DNA of 64,000 bases from Mya arenaria (taxonomy: Eukaryota; Mollusca; Bivalvia; Myida; Myidae), in NCBI RefSeq assembly GCF_026914265.1, contig NC_069133.1:26732272-26796271 (forward strand). Reading direction: 5' to 3'. The notes beneath the pieces were generated by a model. That model saw nothing but the letters and a program-made list of their open reading frames with translations. It searched no databases and had not been told where the DNA came from. This document shows, piece after piece, positions 59,190 to 64,000 of the stretch. Within the stretch, counting starts at the first letter, position 1. Each line of letters opens with the position of its first letter. Made by a program: the position numbers and the translations under genes.

Positions 59190-59376
59190 CCATTTCCACA
59201 ACGCAGCACATAATCGGTTTCGTAGTAAACAGTTGGATTGACGACTTCAAACTTAAAAAACGCTGAAAGATATTTCATAACTAACTGGAAAATTGAAACT
59301 CGGGTCATTCGAAACATCGGTTCCCTCGAGGTTTCAGCTCGGACCTCGGCGTCCTCGTGCGAAAGCAGTTTTACTG
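59190..59376 (+). mobile_element. pogo-like MITE, right half
   Basis: It matches the right 190 bases of the element at 9747-10403 (CCACAACGCAGCACATAATCG, GACGACTTCAAACTTA, GAAACTCGGGTCATTCGAAA) and ends CAGTTTTACTG followed by TA. The left half is absent. Confidence 0.75.
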
Positions 59377-59559
59377 TATGTAATATTAATTTGTTAGCCT
59401 CTATGTGATATTTTAGTTGATATGACCTCTTTTATCCATGTATGCATTGGAATGAGGGAAAGTTGACCAGGGCAAGTATTCAATATTTTTTTTGTAATAC
59501 TTTTTATGTGAAGGCCATGCTGGAAATAAGTAGTATGTCTGTAATGATTGTACACTTAG

Positions 59560-59605
59560 TATGTAACCTTCGTTGAATAAAGTTGTTGTTATTATTATTG
59601 CAATA
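59560..59605 (+). repeat. possible retroposon 3' tail
   Basis: GAATAAAGTTGTTGTTATTA followed by TTATT units looks like the 3' end of a poly(A)-signal-bearing retroposon (LINE or SINE tail). No upstream body is recognised. Confidence 0.3.
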
Positions 59606-59734
59606 TTAGTCTTAAATGGATCTAAGAATGATGTAGCTAATCGGATTATTTGTTATTGATAACTGGCTAATAGAGTGAATGAAGTCAATGATGCATCACC
59701 ATAAGATTTACTTAAGTAGAATATTGAATACCGC

Positions 59735-60160
59735 CCCTAACTTGAGAACGACCTGACAATTATCTCCTGAGGTAATAGTTAAAACATATGAATGTACAAT
59801 CTCGATGAGCATGCTGTGTATGACCATCCTCCCTACCAAGTTTGAGAACAACAGGACTAAGCAAACTCTACTAATCCATCGGACAAGCTTTTTGGGTACA
59901 AGATCACCATGACCATGACCTACTGATCTCAAAATCAATCTGGGTCATTGCTGGTCATAACCGACTTCCATATCGAGTTTGTAGATAGTCTGATTAAACA
60001 AACTCTAGTTATCAAAGGACAAGGTTTTTTTAACATACTAACCTCAAAATGAATAGAGGTAATCTGCTTGTCACGAGTAACCCTCCTTCTAAAATTCAAG
60101 ACCATAGAGGGCCAAGCATAATCGAGTTATCAATCGGACAAGTTTTTTGTTTTTGAAAGA
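59735..60160 (-). repeat. bivalve-type repeat of about 145 bp, three diverged units
   Basis: Units contain CTACCAAGTTTGAGAACAAC, CGGACAAGCTTTTTGGGTAC, GACCTACTGATCTCAAAATC and TCATTGCTGGTCATAACC. On the minus strand the wording resembles the core units of the element at 43177-44977, so they may share an ancestor. Confidence 0.5.
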
Positions 60161-60179
60161 TTTCTACGCGGATGTATTT

Positions 60180-60586
60180 CGGCTTGTTGCTTGACGTGGA
60201 GGGTTGCATTTGGTAAACGAAAGTCGAGCAGGCGAGATTGCAGCGGCCGCCGTTCATTACCACGAGTCCAATTGTTCTATTATGTTGGTGACCACGGCGC
60301 GTGTGCTTTACGAGATGATGTTCGACTTCTGGGATGTTCTTACTTTAAAAGTTTCGCAATTATAGAATGTGTTTCCCATAGAGCTTATACCGAATTTAAT
60401 TACATTAGTTTTGACATGACAACAGGGTCATTTCGGCAACAGACACATGATAATTTGAACAAAAAACAAAACAAAACTAAACAGAGTTTATACAATTGTT
60501 TTTTTTTGTTGTTGTTTTTTGTATTTTCTCATTTAACGAAATCCGGCTATATGGATGGTTTCTTTGTCACTGTGTGTTACAAATAA
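60180..60586 (+). other. open frame of about 130 codons, unrecognised
   Basis: An ATG at 60191 opens a frame reading VAFGKRKSSRRDCSGRRSLP and FYYVGDHGACALRDDVRLLG, then turns AT-rich with an A-rich and a T-rich run. The first half has balanced base use and could be an old exon, but no family is recognised and no splice model is compelling. Confidence 0.2.
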
Positions 60587-60994
60587 TGCAATGAGTTGGA
60601 ACGGTTTCAGGATTTGACGTTTGAGGGCATCAGGCGTAAGCTTTTGAATAGCGCCCCACACTCAGAACCGAAATGTATTGGTTAAAAGTGAAGAAGTGGG
60701 TGTTTTGGGTACTCACCCATGTTTTCAACAATTTATAGTTCGAAATGGTGCATTTTAGGCGGATTTTATTAGGTTTTTCTCCTCTATTAAAATGAAAAGT
60801 AATCATTAACAATTTAGGGGTGGTGGAAAGGTATCCCCCCACTCCATCCCCCTGGATCCGCGGGTGACGAGTGTTGTAATGTTGCCAGTTGTGTTGGGGC
60901 CTCCGGGATTTCGATAAATTCTGGCCAGTTAAATATCGGCGGCATGTATATTTTTGTTTTGATTGATGCTAGTGTCGGTTTCTTAGTTTTCAGT

Positions 60995-61290
60995 TTTAAA
61001 AGACACTTGACTCTCAATCCAAGGGTCGCAGGTTCGATTCCCCGCCGCACCACTGAAGAAATACTACAGTAATCGTCTTCCGGGAGTTCGGAACGTTAAA
61101 TGGGGTCCCGTGTGACAGTGCTATACATTTGTGCACGTAAAATGACCAGGGTAGCTCTAACCAGGGTTACATTCTGTCTGTGCACTCTGTGCCAAAAACC
61201 TAATATGACTTAACAATCTTATCGGAGCACTCGCCAAATAGGCAAAGCCCGAGTGCTAATATAAACAAGCTTGCATACACCTATTCGCAC
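60995..61290 (+). mobile_element. tRNA-derived SINE, family 1 (copy 4)
   Basis: AAGGGTCGCAGGTTCGATTC (box B), CTTCCGGGAGTTCGGAACG, AGGGTAGCTCTAACCAGGGT and GAGTGCTAATATAAACAAGC follow the family 1 order. The box A part of the head is missing. Confidence 0.75.
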
Positions 61291-61399
61291 TGAACTGAAA
61301 GTCAGCATTTATGTTTGCTCTTCTTAACTGTGCCCGGCCTGCCGACTTAGTCTTCGGGAAGACCAAAAATGTACACTATCTGCTATAGTAAGTTAATAA

Positions 61400-61842
61400 T
61401 GCACCAGTCAATTGTAACCACGCCCCCCCCCCCCCAGTTCCGGGGATTAGAGGGGACTTTGACTTTCGGTCGAGCTAATCCCAGGTATAATCCCCGCCCT
61501 GCGGAGACAAAATCCCCGCCAAATGTCCCGCTCCCCAGGGACATCCTAGGTAAGGCCTATTATAATGTACATATTAAAAGCATACTGTGTATGTTTTTTT
61601 TTAAATATTGCGAGATCTTGTTAAACTCCGGGGAAAACTTGGCTACCACGCTGACAAATCCCGTTAAAAGAACGGCACAAAGCCACGGCCCATTCCCCGC
61701 AATTTTCGGCGCGAAAACAAAACCATCGCATACACTCGGCACTGCGGGGCCACCTAAAAGGTAAAAACACGGCCCATTCCCCCGCTATCCGCGATATAAC
61801 CCCGGACAGGGGGTGGGGTCGTGGTTACTATTGACTGCTGCA
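61400..61842 (+). mobile_element. Harbinger-like MITE, copy 4, with an internal insertion
   Basis: TGCACCAGTCAATTGTAACC at the left, ACTATTGACTGCTGCA at the right, with TAA before it. The body is longer than the 318-bp copy because about 110 AT-rich bases lie near 61560-61670. Confidence 0.7.
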
Positions 61843-61874
61843 CAAAACATGAATAGCAAAACGGAATGCTTACA

Positions 61875-61978
<104 letters not shown>

Positions 61979-62129
61979 TTTATATCGTCCTTTTCAATCG
62001 GTAAATTTTGATTACAACATCCATAATGACAAAAATATTAAGTTTCTAGAGTTAAAATTTTGAACTAGTTTTCGGGCTTGATTTCAGTTTTATTTTGTTT
62101 ACTAAAACATATACATTTTAGTTTATCCG

Positions 62130-62365
62130 TGGACTGTCCTTTTTCTTGAGAAGTCGCGCATCAGTTGAAACGACACGGACCGGGCACGTGCGCATTGGAA
62201 TGTACCCCCCAACATTTTCTGGACACGCGTGGACGTGTGCACGGAGACAGCCCACGGATCTATAGAATACCGACCTATTCCACATTATGTTCGCGTCTGC
62301 TGCTGCTGCGTATTACCAGCGTCCGCAACCCATGCCGCTAAAATCGCTCACATTTATCTGACGAA
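62130..62365 (+). other. CpG-richer island with a short open frame
   Basis: The stretch is richer in CpG than its surroundings (GTCGCGCATC, GGGCACGTGCGCATTGG, ACACGCGTGGACGTG). An ATG at 62287 opens a frame of 24 codons reading MFASAAAAYYQRPQPMPLKS then LTFI and a stop. The frame looks protein-like but is short and has no donor. It may be a promoter or a first exon fragment. Confidence 0.3.
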
Positions 62366-62877
62366 GACAGGAAATTATCTTGGAAATCTATAGAAACGTT
62401 GATAAAAGGTTATGTACGAACAATTAATGAACTAAAATGCATAAAAATGTTGTCTAATATCAAAATGTAGGTTGAATGAAACGTTTTAATAAAGCCACAC
62501 TCATGAATTAATGATTGTACTTCAGACATTTGTATAACTGGAGATTGCGACCTTTGAAAAAAGTACTTACCCGATGATAGAGTACTTACGACTTTAACCA
62601 TAATTTTGGCGAACACATGGAATAAGGTATCCGGTAAATATGCTAATGCGAAGGTAGGTTGCTGACAACGGACGCGAACATCATCTTTTGGTTGAAATTT
62701 GACAAAGTGAAAGCCTCTCAAACATGGTCATCTCAGCAAATATGGGGAAATACAGGGACACCATTTACAGAAATAATATAATAAAAATATTTTGCGAAGT
62801 TATCATTATATATATATATAATAGTGACAGTTCCCCCATCACTTAATAAGCCTGGGACTATTTTCAAGTCATAAAAA

Positions 62878-62900
62878 AATAGGGGGGGGGGGGGGGCGTT
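62878..62900 (+). repeat. poly-G tract
   Basis: About 16 consecutive G residues, a possible G-quadruplex former or an assembly weak point. Confidence 0.8.
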
Positions 62901-63374
62901 GTCAAAGAGGTGTGTCAATACAAGGCGCCGTCCCCTGCGTATGGAATAGCAGTACCCGTGCAGTTTGTGTATAATACTATGCCACAAGCGGTGACCGTGT
63001 AAAAAACGTAACGATGGCCATCCGTACCATGGCTTTGGGCAAACAGTCAAAACTGTTCGTAAAAATCAATCTCAAATGAAAAAAGGATAAAAAGTGAGGA
63101 AAGTATAGTTCACTAAATACATTACAACTGGGACCAATCCTACTCACAGATTACAAGTAATACTGATAATGATATCATATTAATTATTTACCTATTACGG
63201 GCAGAAATTGTCAATTATATTGCATCACTATGGCGAGCAGTAATAAAATAGCGTAAACCCGTACGAAATGCCCATAATTGACCATATTATACCAGGTGTG
63301 TCATAAATTGTGTCAGTATTTGTGAGTAATTGGCTATTTACAAAACGAAAGTAGAATTGTACCAAATATGGGCA

Positions 63375-63476
63375 TCAAATCTGACGCATGCGCACTGTTA
63401 TTTCACTTCCGTGTTTTGATACCGTCGCCGGCAATTTTTTGTTGATTTAATTTTTGCCACAAGTAGAAGTGTTAAA
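63375..63476 (+). promoter_or_regulatory. TATA-less promoter with NRF-1 and ETS sites
   Basis: GACGCATGCGCAC is a good NRF-1 palindrome, followed about 15 bases on by CACTTCCGTG (ETS type). No TATA box is seen. The first coding ATG follows about 95 bases later. This arrangement is common for housekeeping genes. Confidence 0.55.
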
Positions 63477-63495
63477 ATGTCGAAGCCTGAGCTAC
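63477..63495 (+). CDS. first coding exon of an unidentified gene, running off the window
   Basis: ATG 63477 in a fair context (aaaATGt) is followed by SKPEL and a strong donor (C then GTAAGTATG) at 63496. The upstream NRF-1 and ETS sites support a start here. Seven residues do not allow a family call; the next exon lies beyond 64000. Confidence 0.5.
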
Positions 63496-64000
63496 GTAAG
63501 TATGAGCTTATTTAACCATATTTTAGTAGTAAATGCTCTCCAATAGTTCACATTAGCGAGAATTTCTGCGTTAGAAATAAGAATTGCAATTAAACCGGAA
63601 GTAGGAAGCGATTATTGTTGTAAAATGTTGTACGAGAAAACAATCGTTTCTGGCATTTAACAGATGTCTCTTAACATATCGAAAGTTATTAAACTCCGTT
63701 GATTATGCTGCTTCCAATTTATAAATTGTATTGATAATGACTGTCAGTTCGGTTTATGTGAAAATCTTTCGTACTCAAATAGTTTCGTACTGCGGCTGTT
63801 TTCGAAGGCATGACATTTACTGAAACATTTCCCAAATGTTAATTTTCGGAAATCGATTGTTAATTAAATTGAAATAAATTAATTAATAAATTTATGATTT
63901 CGCTATGACATCAACCATTTCCATAACCAATATTGTACAAACTCAACCCACAGTTATTGTTAGTCCATATAAACAGCCACTTCAGAGTCTTCAACTATTT
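63496..64000 (+). other. first intron of the gene starting at 63477, nothing recognised
   Basis: AT-rich, with no second exon visible before the window ends. Confidence 0.4.

Noticed and set aside
62410-63050. Two minus-strand open frames of about 105 codons
   Set aside because: No recognisable motif, no convincing splice sites, and the second includes the poly-G tract.

Overview
The window is nuclear DNA of an invertebrate animal, most likely a bivalve mollusc. The genes have spliced introns with GT/AG borders, and the AT-rich introns and spacers are crowded with short non-autonomous DNA transposons, tRNA-derived SINEs and tandem repeats. Three elements begin with a TATGCCCCC- or AATCCCTC-type hairpin followed by a GTCY microsatellite, a build I associate with the Pearl/Helentron elements of bivalves. 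The species cannot be fixed from the sequence. There is no prokaryotic content.

All readable genes lie on the + strand. (1) 739-11385: the 3' part of a vesicular amine transporter-like MFS gene of the SLC18 family, 14 exons in view, with its start upstream of the window. (2) 14904-19263: a C2H2 zinc-finger gene with nine fingers in one large 3' exon. (3) 25055-27345: a small three-exon gene for an unrecognised protein of about 116 residues. (4) 31669-42335: a complete ten-exon glutaredoxin-3 (GLRX3/PICOT) gene, 329 residues, the surest call here. (5) 46536-56917: a three-exon Rab-like GTPase whose base-binding motifs G4 and G5 are missing. (6) 63477-63495: the first coding exon of another gene, preceded by NRF-1 and ETS sites, running off the right edge. 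Reading frames across introns were joined by hand and the phases match at every junction. The genes are not functionally linked to each other as far as I can tell.

Much of the remaining sequence can be sorted by target-site duplication: three TTAA-flanked families (one with about 11 copies), a TAA-flanked Harbinger-like family, a TA-flanked pogo-like family, and a Mutator-like family with 9-10 bp duplications. Several are nested in SINEs or in each other. Tandem arrays include a 180-bp array (2.4-4.4 kb), an 89-bp array made from a GLRX3 exon (39-40 kb), a 40-bp array (40.2-41.1 kb), a roughly 147-bp array (43.3-44.8 kb) and a very large 46-bp array (47.8-52.6 kb) filling most of one Rab-like intron.

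The most unusual theme is local exon duplication. Two exons of the SLC18-like gene and one exon of GLRX3 each sit beside decayed tandem copies of themselves with splice-site remnants, and in GLRX3 the copies have become a minisatellite. The divergent Rab-like protein and a glutamine replacing a conserved proton-coupling aspartate in the SLC18-like protein are the main protein-level oddities.
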